From contig JAUWZR010000022.1 of NCBI GenBank assembly GCA_030615235.1, forward strand, positions 1 through 17,912: DNA of 17,912 nt. The letters are read 5' to 3'. Shown here piece after piece: positions 1 to 8,945 of this stretch; position 1 is the stretch's first letter, and every line of letters begins with the position of its first letter. Under the pieces are notes generated by a model. That model worked only from the letters and a program-made list of their open reading frames with translations, made no database searches and was not told where the DNA came from. The translations under genes and the position numbers were made by a program. The stretch is from Promethearchaeota archaeon. Its GTDB lineage: Archaea; Asgardarchaeota; Lokiarchaeia; Sigyniarchaeales; SOKP01.

Positions 1-1233
1 TATAACTAATGCGATGATTGAAACAGTGAAAAATACCAAGAAAAGGTTGCCAAAAGAAATTAAATTATCACCATTTGGTATATCATCACCATTTGGTTCG
101 GGAGTATAATCACATGGAACTACGACAGTGGGATCATACCCAATACCATTACTCTGTCCATACCTGAAACCATCAAAGAAAACATAAACTCGAGACATAT
201 AACCTCCTGAACTATGATAAGATACATTTTGTAAATAATATCGACGAGTACTAGTATCTGAGCCAGTAAGATTTATTTTAAAGGCAGTTGTAAAGTGTTG
301 TCGGCATATTTCTTCATCCTCAAATTTAAAAATAGCTGTATCATTTTCAGCATTGCTATCAAAAGTATTAATCGGAAACACGCCGATACCTACACCTAAT
401 CGATCATTTGCAACTAAAAAATATTCATCTCCAATATTCATATTTAATTCTGTTGGAAAGTCTTCAATACCAGTCCAATTTATATCAACACCAAATTTGT
501 ATCTTGTTTCATTGATCATGTGTCTCACTTCAAATTTGTATATTACTGGTATATCGTGTGTGTGAGTAGTATTTCCTATTGTAGCATTTATAATAATATC
601 AAATTTAGCAATACTTTGATTTACTATATTTCCTTCATATAAAACATCAGTAGTACTTAAGTTTACAGCCCCAACTTTATAATTCTTAGCCACATCTATT
701 TGTCCAATCTTCGTAGATTCATCCAGTTTTAGTTCCCAACCGTCGCCTATTGTGTGATTCACTAAGGCTATATTAGATGAATTACCCTTATATATCCCAA
801 AACCATTGAACTTATAATCCGCATTCACGGTTTGGTTGGATATTGACGAACCGCTATAGAATGTAGGTTCAGTCCCGTTTATTTTGCTCCAATTAGCAAC
901 CACGCCACCAACCACACCGCCCTCATTGAATTTCAATCGGGTGACGAATCCTGCGTTTGCTCCTGTCCCATCTTTATAATTAATGTCCATTCGCTGCTCA
1001 AGTATGTCTAGACCAGTATCTTCCTCAACACCAAAATCCTCTCTATATCCTACATCGACCTCTGCAGTGGATTTATTATCCTCTACATGCCAATCTGCAT
1101 TTGAACCCCAGTCAGCACGTTTAATAGATATATTCTCATAATTAAGAATATCATTAGGAATTGAGAGGAAAAGCGGAATTATTATCCATACTAATAAAAT
1201 AATATTTAGAATATTTTTCTTTATTTTTTTCAT
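1..1233 (-). CDS. Secreted, C-terminally membrane-anchored surface protein (3' end missing)
   Basis: I read this frame directly from the reverse strand. It is open without a stop from the ATG at 1233 to the window edge, 411 codons. A GGGAG motif lies 7 nt upstream of the ATG and supports this start. The protein opens with a Lys-rich tip (MKKIKKN) and a hydrophobic segment (about residues 8-26), a signal peptide or signal anchor. The body is rich in Gly, Asn, Asp and Thr with many Asn-X-Ser/Thr sequons, as expected of a glycosylated archaeal exterior protein. Near residues 385-395 a short linker repeats Asn-Gly-Asp (PNGDDIPNGDNL), followed by SFGNLFLVFFTVSIIALVI, which looks like the C-terminal membrane anchor. 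Only a few residues are therefore likely to be missing. I recognise no enzymatic domain. A cell-envelope or adhesion protein is the safest reading; the function is unknown. Confidence 0.8.
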   Translation of the reverse strand, partial: MKKIKKNILNIILLVWIIIPLFLSIPNDILNYENISIKRADWGSNADWHVEDNKSTAEVDVGYREDFGVEEDTGLDILEQRMDINYKDGTGANAGFVTRLKFNEGGVVGGVVANWSKINGTEPTFYSGSSISNQTVNADYKFNGFGIYKGNSSNIALVNHTIGDGWELKLDESTKIGQIDVAKNYKVGAVNLSTTDVLYEGNIVNQSIAKFDIIINATIGNTTHTHDIPVIYKFEVRHMINETRYKFGVDINWTGIEDFPTELNMNIGDEYFLVANDRLGVGIGVFPINTFDSNAENDTAIFKFEDEEICRQHFTTAFKINLTGSDTSTRRYYLQNVSYHSSGGYMSRVYVFFDGFRYGQSNGIGYDPTVVVPCDYTPEPNGDDIPNGDNLISFGNLFLVFFTVSIIALVI

Positions 1234-1287
1234 TTCTATGCTCCCTTAAAATATTTTTTCCTAAAATATACTCTTAGATTATAAAAT

Positions 1288-1318
1288 CCTATAAAAATAG
1301 AATTTTAATTGCTATAGG
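1288..1318. repeat. Inverted repeat in the divergent promoter region
   Basis: CCTATA (1288-1293) and TATAGG (1313-1318) form perfect 6-bp arms around an AT-rich centre that itself contains AAAAT/ATTTT complementarity. It lies 55-85 bp upstream of the surface protein start (1233) and over 120 bp from the transporter start. It could be an operator or a chance pairing in AT-rich DNA. I see no other structure in the 210-bp spacer apart from the transporter promoter. Confidence 0.25.
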
Positions 1319-1410
1319 ACATAATTCATTTCGATTTTAAATATTTTATCACAAAACTGTCATGAAAGAAAAAATCCTTGTGGTAATCCAATTTCCGAAT
1401 CTAAGTGATA

Positions 1411-1422
1411 CTTTTTAAAATA
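1411..1422 (+). promoter_or_regulatory. TATA box of the transporter gene; leaderless start
   Basis: CTTTTTAAAATA is a good archaeal TATA-box match centred about 27 bp before the ATG at 1444. Archaeal transcription starts about 25 bp downstream of the box, so the transcript would begin at or next to the start codon. No Shine-Dalgarno sequence is present upstream of this ATG, which fits a leaderless mRNA. Confidence 0.5.
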
Positions 1423-1443
1423 GAAACCATTTCTTTTTATTGA

Positions 1444-2739
1444 ATGAACCTATCAGCAATAATATTGATCTTGGTTTTATTTGCCATTTTGATGGCATTT
1501 TTTTCTCAACAAAAGATCGATTATTTTCCAATTGCTTTAATCATAGGAGCCATTGCGGTGGTTTCAATGCTTACGTTTGGCGGTGTTTCAGAGGAACAAA
1601 TCATTGGTTTCATCAATTTTAACGCGTTGATCTTCATATTCGCCATGCAAATAATCATCCATTTTGCTACTCGTAACCGTGTTTTAGATTATATGGCGAT
1701 TAAATTAATCCATATTACGAAAGGAGACAATCGGTTGTTTTTTTATATGATTTGCTTGTTTACAGGCACCTTAGTTGCTTTCATAGAAGATTTAACACTT
1801 TCGTTGATATTAGTCCCTCTCATCTTCCGGACATGTCGAGCTTTAGAAATCCCTGCTGGGAGTTATATGATGGGGATGACTATCACGATAAATATTGGCG
1901 CAATTCTCACGCCTGTATCAAGTTTAAAAAATTTGATAATCGGCGAGGAATTTGGATGGGGTTTTGGCGAGTATATCGCCAATATGGGTATTTTATACCT
2001 GATAACGCTAATTTCTACCATATTTTTAATGGATTGGTTTATAATAAGGAAGGAGGAACAACCAACGGAAAAAAATAAAAAGATTCTCTTATCAGTGCTC
2101 GACCCTGGAATTGTCATAGAAAATAAATTCTATTTTTTAACGACAGTTATCTTAATTCTAGCCTCTTTTGCGTTAATGATTTTAGGATTTAATCCCGCAC
2201 TTGTCGCGCTCGTATCTGCGGCAATTTTTCTGCTTATTCACTCAAAAAATTCTAATTTCTCTGATCTTAAGAACGAAATCGAGTGGAAAATCATCATTGT
2301 CTTTGCGATTTTGTTCATTCTTTCGAATTCTTTATCGTTTTTTGGCTTATCGGAGTTAATCTCTACTGGACTTCTTAGCGTGGTAAACGATAACATTTTT
2401 CTGGCCGTATTGATAACTTTAGGCCTTTCATCTTTCTTGTCTGCAATTCTTGCGGGGACGCCTGTTACCATTATCCTCCTCCCGATTTTTTCCTCTATCA
2501 TAGGAAAAGGATTTTTTCCCAATCCGATCATTATAGCCTTCATAGGCGGAGTTAATATGGCTGGTAACTTCTTACCGCAAGGTTCAGCGTGTGATCTTCT
2601 CACTCTCTTGTTGGCAAAAAAACTCAAGGTGGCAAATCTAGATTACAAGCGTTTACTCAAAACAGGTTCTCTTTTCGCGACGCTTCACTTTATCATTATT
2701 CTAGGATATACTATTGTTTACACTTTAATTTTAATGTAA
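1444..2739 (+). CDS. IT-superfamily ion transporter (ArsB/NhaD/SLC13-like)
   Basis: This 431-residue polytopic membrane protein has about ten or eleven hydrophobic helices, close to the usual ArsB/NhaD length. Two helical-hairpin signatures of the ion-transporter superfamily are visible: INIGAILTPVSSLKNLII at 149-166, and NMAGNFLPQGSACDLL at about 371-386. These half-site motifs sit at pseudo-symmetric places in the two halves and are where family members bind substrate and coupling ion. Residues 111-126 (VAFIEDLTLSLILVPL) match the segment that reads 'A-F-L-D-N-V-T-T' in ArsB/P-protein relatives, but here Asp replaces the usual Asn. A charged loop near 202-214 separates the halves. Substrate cannot be told from sequence: arsenite, Na+/H+ exchange and dicarboxylate are all found in this superfamily, and no ars genes lie nearby. 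The gene stands alone between divergent and convergent neighbours and looks leaderless. Confidence 0.85.
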   Translation: MNLSAIILILVLFAILMAFFSQQKIDYFPIALIIGAIAVVSMLTFGGVSEEQIIGFINFNALIFIFAMQIIIHFATRNRVLDYMAIKLIHITKGDNRLFFYMICLFTGTLVAFIEDLTLSLILVPLIFRTCRALEIPAGSYMMGMTITINIGAILTPVSSLKNLIIGEEFGWGFGEYIANMGILYLITLISTIFLMDWFIIRKEEQPTEKNKKILLSVLDPGIVIENKFYFLTTVILILASFALMILGFNPALVALVSAAIFLLIHSKNSNFSDLKNEIEWKIIIVFAILFILSNSLSFFGLSELISTGLLSVVNDNIFLAVLITLGLSSFLSAILAGTPVTIILLPIFSSIIGKGFFPNPIIIAFIGGVNMAGNFLPQGSACDLLTLLLAKKLKVANLDYKRLLKTGSLFATLHFIIILGYTIVYTLILM

Positions 2740-2761
2740 ATGAATAAACTATTTGATAAGT

Positions 2762-2778
2762 TTAGATAGTTAATCTAA
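2762..2778 (+). terminator. Weak hairpin after the transporter
   Basis: TTAGAT, loop AGTTA, ATCTAA starts 22 nt after the transporter stop. The 6-bp stem is AT-rich and no strong T-run follows, so it is at best a 3' end stabiliser or weak terminator. The rest of the 155-bp convergent spacer shows nothing clear. Confidence 0.25.
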
Positions 2779-2878
2779 CTAACATTACTTTACCAATCAT
2801 TAATGGATGTATATTAGGTTTTACTTAATAGAATATTGGATTTGATTTGTTGTTAGAGAAAGAGAAAAATGATATTGT

Positions 2879-2897
2879 TGAATAAAAAAACTATTCA
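2879..2897 (-). terminator. T-run and hairpin at the end of the giant membrane protein gene
   Basis: On the reverse strand TGAATA and TATTCA flank a run of seven T. The left arm includes the TGA stop codon of the giant gene. Archaeal termination relies mainly on U-runs, so the T7 is the meaningful part; the stem may be incidental. Confidence 0.4.
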
Positions 2898-5800
2898 CAG
2901 ATCTGGAATTAGTTTCAAAATTGTTGCTACAGCGCTCCCAGTTTCGTTAATTTGATTAAAATCGTTGATTAATTGTAGCGTTTTTAGCTTTTCAAGAGAT
3001 TGGTCGATATCTTTTGATATGTATATGTTTCTCTTATTCAGATACTTGTTGATTTTCATTCTGTCATTTTGACCATCAAAGATAGCATACAACACGTTTT
3101 TATCGTCATAGTCCATGTGTTTAATATATTTCTGAAATTCTGCGATTAAATAGTTAGTTCTTGGGTTTATAGCAAACACAGTTTTATCCAATTTAAGTTT
3201 TTGAATCGTTTCAAATGATTTTATTTCTTCTATCCCCTTAGTTTTTAGGTGATTTATTAGATCCCTCAAGTAGAAGTTGGATTCAAATTCATCACCTCGA
3301 ATAATTATCATTACCTTTTTATCTAATTTAGTAGGTGTTGAGGATTTCAGATAATTTCCTACTTTCGATTCGACTACTTGGTGAGGATATAACAAATCTA
3401 CTTCGAAAACCTCTTCTATCATTTGAGTGATGGGTGTGTCGTCGAAAAGTTCCCCTGAATAATGAATTAAGCGATCATGATAGATAATTTCGAAGTAGCT
3501 ATTAAAAGTTCTTAATTTTTCTTTTAAAACATCGCTTGGACGCTTTAAGAGTAGAAGCGCAGTTCTAACATACTTACCTTCGTTAAGAATAATTTTAAAT
3601 TGTCTATAGGATAACTCTTCCAAACCTCCCTCTCCTTTTTGGATTTTAGCTCCTATCTCCTGGCCAAAAGAGGAGATGGCACTTAAGAATCCCGAAACTA
3701 AAGTTTCATCTATTGGGACATCAGCCAAACTTTTACTGTAGCATGGAATACCACCATCCTTGGTTAAAATTAACACATATTGCAGATTTTCGACATCAGA
3801 TAATTTTTGATACAAATCTTTTAATGATTCGATTCTTCTTCTTCGCTTTGGAACAATAAAGCCACGATGGACTATAAACCCTAAAGCTGTCACTATTCCT
3901 GCAGCTATTAAAATGTAGGGAAGCAAATCAAGGAATATTATCAATTCATTTACAACTCGAATTTCTGAGGATGTTAAAAGATCACCCTCATAATAACTTT
4001 CAGCAAAATATTGGACCTGGATGATATAATTATCACCTACTGAAAAGTCTAAAGTCGCGACTGCAATTCCATTTTCGCAAATAGATGTGTAGTTATAAAG
4101 ACTGTTGCTATTTTGGTCGAGAACTTGAAAAATGATTAGTAACCCGTCTAATGGAGCGCCTGAATCGTCAGTGACTCGTACTTGAAATGAATGTGTACCG
4201 TATAAATACTGAGTTTGTGGAGTATCTATAAATTCTAAATTTACTATGATCTTAGGATTAATGACAAGGCTAAAGTTTAATGAAAATCCCGCAATCTTAT
4301 TCGTTCCTTCAAATACCAATGAACAATTCAAATTACCGCTAAATGAGTTCGCAACATGATATGTAAAACTAAGGGAATTGTTCGCATTCACCAATTCGAC
4401 ATAACTCTCGATAGTACCCGCGCACCTAAAGGTTAACACAGTTGGAAAATTTTCTAGAGAAATAGAGTTGTTTTCACAATAAAACTGCATATTAAAACTA
4501 ATACTTTGACCAAACCTTATAATGCTTGGCAAAGGCTCTACTGTAAAGTTTGAAGTCCATTTCGGTTGAATTACATCTATTCTTGATGTTATGTTATACG
4601 AAACTGTTGTGGATCCGAGGTATTCGAAAAATACTGACACATTATTGCTTCCATCGGAGATTTCAGTTATTGTATATTCACATTGTCCATTCGCATCTGT
4701 ATAGAGTTGATCTGTTACGAAAGGAGTCGAAAATTCGTCGTTGTAATATGCTGAAAACAATATTATCCTATTCTGCAGAGTTTCTCCACCCTCAGTTATG
4801 TTAATCCTCAATTGGTATTTTGCAGAATATCCTACTCGCAGAACATTAGGGAAATCAAATATTTGCAGAAATATGGGTATTTTTCCCTGAATAACTTTTG
4901 TTATATTACTTGATGATCTAGCTATTCTCACTAAGCCTTCATATATCGCTACAACTGTTAAGTTTTGTGACTCATATTGCGCGGAAATAATGTATTCATA
5001 TATACTAACACCTTCAGAATCCGTAACGGTAGAAACGATAAAACCTTCATCATCGTTAATTGAAATGTTGAGTTTTACAATTTGATCCGGAATTGTACTC
5101 CCATTTATAGCGTAGCTTAATGTTGTCCTTATCTGAAACGCTTGCAAAATCCGTATTGAAGTTGGAACCGAAATTGCTAAGTCCGTTGATGTTTGGGACA
5201 TTATCGTGAAGTTTACAATATTACTTTGAGAATTCAAACAATTGATAGCTGTACCATTTACATATAAGCTATAGTCACCAGGTGAGAGTCCCGCTAGTGA
5301 GAATTCTTTTTGATACACGCCGCTTAGTAAATGTTTTAACGAACCGTTAAGTTTCACTGTAGCCCCTTGAACTATGTAATATTCTAAATTTCCGTAAGTA
5401 TTTGGCTTAGGATTATTAGGATCAATGTTGTTTAGCATGCTTGCTACAGCAGTTAAGCTACTCTCAGCAAAAACGTCTTCTGCATTTTGAAGCGTAATTT
5501 GAGTGGGAATCTTGTCAATAAAGATTGTAACATTTACTTGTTTTATGTTGTATCCGCTAGAACTACACCTTATTTCAAGCGTTTCGTTATCGAGATAGAC
5601 GTTCCCACTTTTTTGAGAGGCGTCTATGTTAGTAGTATCTAACATTAAATCGTATAAACCACCACCAACTTCTTGAGCAGTGAAATAATTTTCACCTCCT
5701 TCTATGGTGCCTATAACTAGACCTCCCGTTAGTGGAGTACCTGAATCTGTGAGGTTAACTCTAATAACGCTGTTTAGAGTATCGTTAACATAAGGAATAT

Positions 5801-8675
5801 TGTCTGAGGAGATGATCCATTTGGAGTTATTGAAATAAGCTCCCGTAGTTATGTCGAAATCAATTAAGTTTTCAGCAATTACCCGCAGATTACTCTGTAA
5901 AATTTGAGCTTCATGTAAGGATTTAAAACAGAGAAAGAAAAGTGGATATGTTCCATTTGGGGTCCCTTCAGTGATAAGTGGAATAGAATAATTTCCGTTT
6001 CCAAGGTATGCTATATTTCCAATTTGGTATGAACCGGTCCATGCCAGCCCCCATAATCTTAAAGTACCTGTAGAATTTTCAAACACTAAAATAGCGGCAT
6101 TTTCAATACCCCAGTCTTCGTAGGTTGTGTAATTTAAAGCAAATTCTGCAATAGTTCCCGAAGGAACTTGGGAAACAAGGGTAGTAAATTGAGCTTTAGT
6201 GTTATTAATAATATAAAAAGATTGAATTATAGAACCAAACCTGAAAGCATCCTCGAGATAATTAGCACTATCATTCCATTTTATATACAAGTAATATTTA
6301 CCAATTTTATAGTTATTTGCTAAATCTATTGTTCCTATTATGTTTAAACCATTTGATGAATAATCTTGGGGAAAATCTATCATAAGGTCTCCCGTCTCAT
6401 TATATAACGCAATAGAATAATTTCCCATAGCTGGCTCTAGTATAGTATAATTATATCGCACAATTTCATTTTTATAGAAAGCAGGTAGCTCTGAATATCG
6501 TTTAGTAGTGTTAAGAAGACAATTTGTAATATAATTAGATTGATACCCTTTCAAAGTCCAGTTTCCTGGTTTAAACGCTCCAGTTATTTTAGCACTTTGA
6601 TTATTGGCATTTGCTGAATAATTAAATCTAAAGAGATTTTCTGAAAAATTTGAAAAATCTGGTGAAATAGCACCAAAGATTTCCCAATTGGTGCTAGTCG
6701 AGCCTTTATAATCAAATGCAGGCATATCTAAGTATATGATCGAATACTCTGACAGATCAAAATGAGATGTAAAATTTGCTTCTAACAGTTTAGAGTAAGA
6801 AAAAGTATTATCATAAGTTATATTCCACACCCCTGTAGAACTATTTGCTCCATAAATAGAGTAAGTAGCTTCAGCCCCATTGGGGGAATTACTTTTAAAA
6901 TTCATCTCTAAATCGGATTTAAAATTAAGGTATAATTTATTTTGAAAACTTGGATCAAGTGTGCTAAATTGAAAACTATGATTTTCTCCACTTACCCAAC
7001 TAGATGTATCTATTATGTGGATATTATTATTTACATCTTCCCAAGTTGGAGAGTTGTCAATTTTTATTCTTAATTGAGGATTAGTAACAGTTTGATTATA
7101 GTTTATTGTGAAAAAAAGATCATCGAGATAGTGATCATAATCAATACGTTTATAGAAATCTTCTTCAAAATAAACACCAATTTTAAATTCCAATCTATTA
7201 GCTTTTAAAAAATCCTGATACTTATGAGAAATACTAAATTCCATATCAATCCACGGAGTATTAGAAAACCGTTTAGTGCTAACTTGTGCCATTGAAAAAG
7301 GAAGAACCCTGATTAACTCACTTTCATCCGTATCCATATCTCTAAGATACAAGAAAAAAGAAGCATCATTACTAAATTCAAAAATATTTGATCCAAAAGC
7401 ATCATCATCAATTAGTTTATATCTATATTTTAAAGTAGCTACCTCATATTTTGTCGTCGTATTAAACATTATCTCTAAAGATTCAAAATTAGCAACAATT
7501 AAATCTTGATCCCCTTGTTGAGTAGGATTTTTCGCCCAAACTCCAAAATCAAATTTATTAATACCAACTAACCCGTTAACTAATTCAGTAATATTATATG
7601 TTCTGGAGATTTTATCATGGTTTATGTAACCTGGGATTTGAGTATTGTTATATACCATTAAAGCTTTGTTAGAACCGTTAAATGGTACTTCTCCGCTTTT
7701 AGAGATTGGATTGCTTCCATCAATATACTTATTATTTATTCGAGCAATCACCTCATACTGATCAACTGCCTCAAATGTGGACACATCTTCAATACTCCAC
7801 TTGAGTGTCATCTGAGCATAATCTACTTCATAAGGAATATTTATAAAATACCACCACGCAGCTGAAGGGTTCCCTCCGATCGAAGATGTACTTGGATCGA
7901 TTACGACCCTAAGGCTAGTTATTGATTCATCATAGAATAAATCAACAAAATCTATTATAGGATTATAAGTTCCCCCATAAGGAGAATCCAAATCCTTGTA
8001 AAAATTAGGATCTGTTTGGAAATAATTAAAATTTCTTACCTGTTCATCCTCTTCTTGTATTATTTTCCCTTTCTGGATATCTAAATTTCCAGGATTTAGG
8101 TTGTAAAATTCATGTGTCCAAAATGCATGATCTTCATGTAGAAATACAGGGGTTGTTCTATCTCTATAATTATAAATATTCGTCCTGGCGTATCGATAAT
8201 CTTCCAAATCATATTGGGTAAAATCTCCTCTTCCGCTTTCTAGTATTTCAGTATCCCAATATCTACCAATTTCGTTATATTCATGGTCAAAATAGGGATC
8301 TTCTATTATTTGCTCTTTTGAATAAGGGTTGAGATCAAATAACATTGATGAGATATTCCATATTTGGGGAGTTGTAATGTTAAAATAATTACTTTCATCT
8401 GCCAAATAATCTCTTTTATATATTAAACTAGAGACGTTTTCAATAGTATTAAAGCTTGCAGCATTTATCGAAGAATATCCTCCCACATCATCAGGTACAT
8501 CGCTTATATGCTTATCTAAGGGATCTTCTATAGGGTTCTTAAACGGTTCTTGATTTAAATTATCTAGAACAATTATATTCGATTGAAAACTTGAAATATT
8601 TCCAATAACAATTAAAAATACAGAAAGAATAGACAAATGCCTAATATACAATAATCTTCTTTTATTTCTCACCAT
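2895..8675 (-). CDS. Giant surface protein with Ig-like modules and a cytosolic longin/roadblock-like tail
   Basis: The frame can be read from a TTG at 8696, but the ATG at 8675 has AGGGG 7 nt upstream and begins a normal signal segment, so I use it (1926 residues). Residues 5-30 are a basic tip plus hydrophobic stretch. Residues of about 35-1575 are outside the cell, rich in Asn-X-Ser/Thr sequons. The N-terminal part has Tyr/Asp-rich beta modules. The C-terminal part has repeated Ig/Big-1-like modules, recognisable by strand-turn motifs such as TDSEGVSIYEY (about 1215), TDANGQCEYTI (about 1325) and CENGIAVATLDF (about 1535). One membrane helix (about 1577-1602) is followed by PKRRRR. Cytosolic residues of about 1620-1763 have the pattern of an Asgard longin/roadblock-like domain: a VLILTKDGG strand, the LVSGFLSAISSFGQEI helix, two more strands, and the LKEKLRTFNSYFEIIY helix. 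A last alpha/beta domain (1775-1926, starting KKVMIIIRGDEF) is unknown to me. Longin/roadblock folds bind small GTPases, so outside-to-inside signalling or cortex attachment is an inference. Confidence 0.85.
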   Translation of the reverse strand: MVRNKRRLLYIRHLSILSVFLIVIGNISSFQSNIIVLDNLNQEPFKNPIEDPLDKHISDVPDDVGGYSSINAASFNTIENVSSLIYKRDYLADESNYFNITTPQIWNISSMLFDLNPYSKEQIIEDPYFDHEYNEIGRYWDTEILESGRGDFTQYDLEDYRYARTNIYNYRDRTTPVFLHEDHAFWTHEFYNLNPGNLDIQKGKIIQEEDEQVRNFNYFQTDPNFYKDLDSPYGGTYNPIIDFVDLFYDESITSLRVVIDPSTSSIGGNPSAAWWYFINIPYEVDYAQMTLKWSIEDVSTFEAVDQYEVIARINNKYIDGSNPISKSGEVPFNGSNKALMVYNNTQIPGYINHDKISRTYNITELVNGLVGINKFDFGVWAKNPTQQGDQDLIVANFESLEIMFNTTTKYEVATLKYRYKLIDDDAFGSNIFEFSNDASFFLYLRDMDTDESELIRVLPFSMAQVSTKRFSNTPWIDMEFSISHKYQDFLKANRLEFKIGVYFEEDFYKRIDYDHYLDDLFFTINYNQTVTNPQLRIKIDNSPTWEDVNNNIHIIDTSSWVSGENHSFQFSTLDPSFQNKLYLNFKSDLEMNFKSNSPNGAEATYSIYGANSSTGVWNITYDNTFSYSKLLEANFTSHFDLSEYSIIYLDMPAFDYKGSTSTNWEIFGAISPDFSNFSENLFRFNYSANANNQSAKITGAFKPGNWTLKGYQSNYITNCLLNTTKRYSELPAFYKNEIVRYNYTILEPAMGNYSIALYNETGDLMIDFPQDYSSNGLNIIGTIDLANNYKIGKYYLYIKWNDSANYLEDAFRFGSIIQSFYIINNTKAQFTTLVSQVPSGTIAEFALNYTTYEDWGIENAAILVFENSTGTLRLWGLAWTGSYQIGNIAYLGNGNYSIPLITEGTPNGTYPLFFLCFKSLHEAQILQSNLRVIAENLIDFDITTGAYFNNSKWIISSDNIPYVNDTLNSVIRVNLTDSGTPLTGGLVIGTIEGGENYFTAQEVGGGLYDLMLDTTNIDASQKSGNVYLDNETLEIRCSSSGYNIKQVNVTIFIDKIPTQITLQNAEDVFAESSLTAVASMLNNIDPNNPKPNTYGNLEYYIVQGATVKLNGSLKHLLSGVYQKEFSLAGLSPGDYSLYVNGTAINCLNSQSNIVNFTIMSQTSTDLAISVPTSIRILQAFQIRTTLSYAINGSTIPDQIVKLNISINDDEGFIVSTVTDSEGVSIYEYIISAQYESQNLTVVAIYEGLVRIARSSSNITKVIQGKIPIFLQIFDFPNVLRVGYSAKYQLRINITEGGETLQNRIILFSAYYNDEFSTPFVTDQLYTDANGQCEYTITEISDGSNNVSVFFEYLGSTTVSYNITSRIDVIQPKWTSNFTVEPLPSIIRFGQSISFNMQFYCENNSISLENFPTVLTFRCAGTIESYVELVNANNSLSFTYHVANSFSGNLNCSLVFEGTNKIAGFSLNFSLVINPKIIVNLEFIDTPQTQYLYGTHSFQVRVTDDSGAPLDGLLIIFQVLDQNSNSLYNYTSICENGIAVATLDFSVGDNYIIQVQYFAESYYEGDLLTSSEIRVVNELIIFLDLLPYILIAAGIVTALGFIVHRGFIVPKRRRRIESLKDLYQKLSDVENLQYVLILTKDGGIPCYSKSLADVPIDETLVSGFLSAISSFGQEIGAKIQKGEGGLEELSYRQFKIILNEGKYVRTALLLLKRPSDVLKEKLRTFNSYFEIIYHDRLIHYSGELFDDTPITQMIEEVFEVDLLYPHQVVESKVGNYLKSSTPTKLDKKVMIIIRGDEFESNFYLRDLINHLKTKGIEEIKSFETIQKLKLDKTVFAINPRTNYLIAEFQKYIKHMDYDDKNVLYAIFDGQNDRMKINKYLNKRNIYISKDIDQSLEKLKTLQLINDFNQINETGSAVATILKLIPDL

Positions 8676-8682
8676 TTTTGAA

Positions 8683-8687
8683 CCCCT
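8683..8687 (-). promoter_or_regulatory. Shine-Dalgarno site that decides the start of the giant gene
   Basis: AGGGG on the reverse strand ends 7 nt before the ATG at 8675. It lies downstream of the alternative TTG at 8696, so that longer start would translate through it. This favours the ATG. Confidence 0.6.
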
Positions 8688-8782
8688 ACGATACAATTAT
8701 AGTTTAAAATTCAATATTTAGATAAAAATGTAAACCTTTATCAAATTAACAAGTAGTGTAAATTATATATAAAAATAAGCCC

Positions 8783-8794
8783 ATATCTAGATAT
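8783..8794. promoter_or_regulatory. Perfect 12-bp palindrome, possible operator
   Basis: ATATCTAGATAT is a gapless self-complementary 12-mer. It lies about 108 bp upstream of the giant gene start and 20 bp upstream of a forward-strand TATA-like box (8814-8822). It could be a dimeric regulator site. Its AT-richness means chance cannot be excluded. Confidence 0.3.
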
Positions 8795-8813
8795 TTATCT
8801 ATAATAACTCGAC

Positions 8814-8822
8814 CTATATATG
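8814..8822 (+). promoter_or_regulatory. TATA-like box in front of a possible RNA
   Basis: CTATATATG fits an archaeal TATA box. Counting 25 bp from its centre gives position 8843, exactly the first base of the GC-rich arm of the inverted repeat described next. No coding frame follows on this strand. Confidence 0.25.
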
Positions 8823-8842
8823 CATGGATCAAAACGAACTAT

Positions 8843-8924
8843 GCCCCTTACTCTTAAGAAATTTAATTGCTTACTTCTTTTCATTGATTTACTCTTTTCA
8901 ATGTTATGAGTTGTCAATAGGGGC
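8843..8924 (+). ncRNA. Candidate structured RNA (speculative)
   Basis: The outer arms GCCCCT (8843-8848) and AGGGGC (8919-8924) are the only GC-rich words in a 249-bp AT-rich spacer, and they pair perfectly. Just inside, CTCTTAA (8851-8857) can pair with TTATGAG (8904-8910) with one mismatch. Inside that, CATTGA (8882-8887) pairs with TCAATG (8898-8903). The nested order allows one extended folded RNA of about 82 nt. A TATA-like box lies at the right distance on the forward strand, but no T-run terminator follows, and continued transcription would run antisense to the NmrA-like gene. The reverse strand can fold in the same way. I recognise no known riboswitch or snoRNA family. Confidence 0.2.
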
Positions 8925-8945
8925 TTTAACTTAGGTATAGTTAGC

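Noticed and set aside
353..565. A 70-codon open frame on the forward strand.
   Set aside because: It lies entirely opposite the secreted protein read on the reverse strand, which has a start, ribosome site, signal segment and anchor.
1863..2627. Reverse-strand open frames of 84 and 129 codons within the transporter gene.
   Set aside because: They overlap a clear membrane transporter and show no domain; they are mirror frames of hydrophobic codons.
8676..8696. Seven-codon extension of the giant protein from a TTG.
   Set aside because: The downstream ATG has an AGGGG site at 7 nt spacing and begins the signal segment directly.
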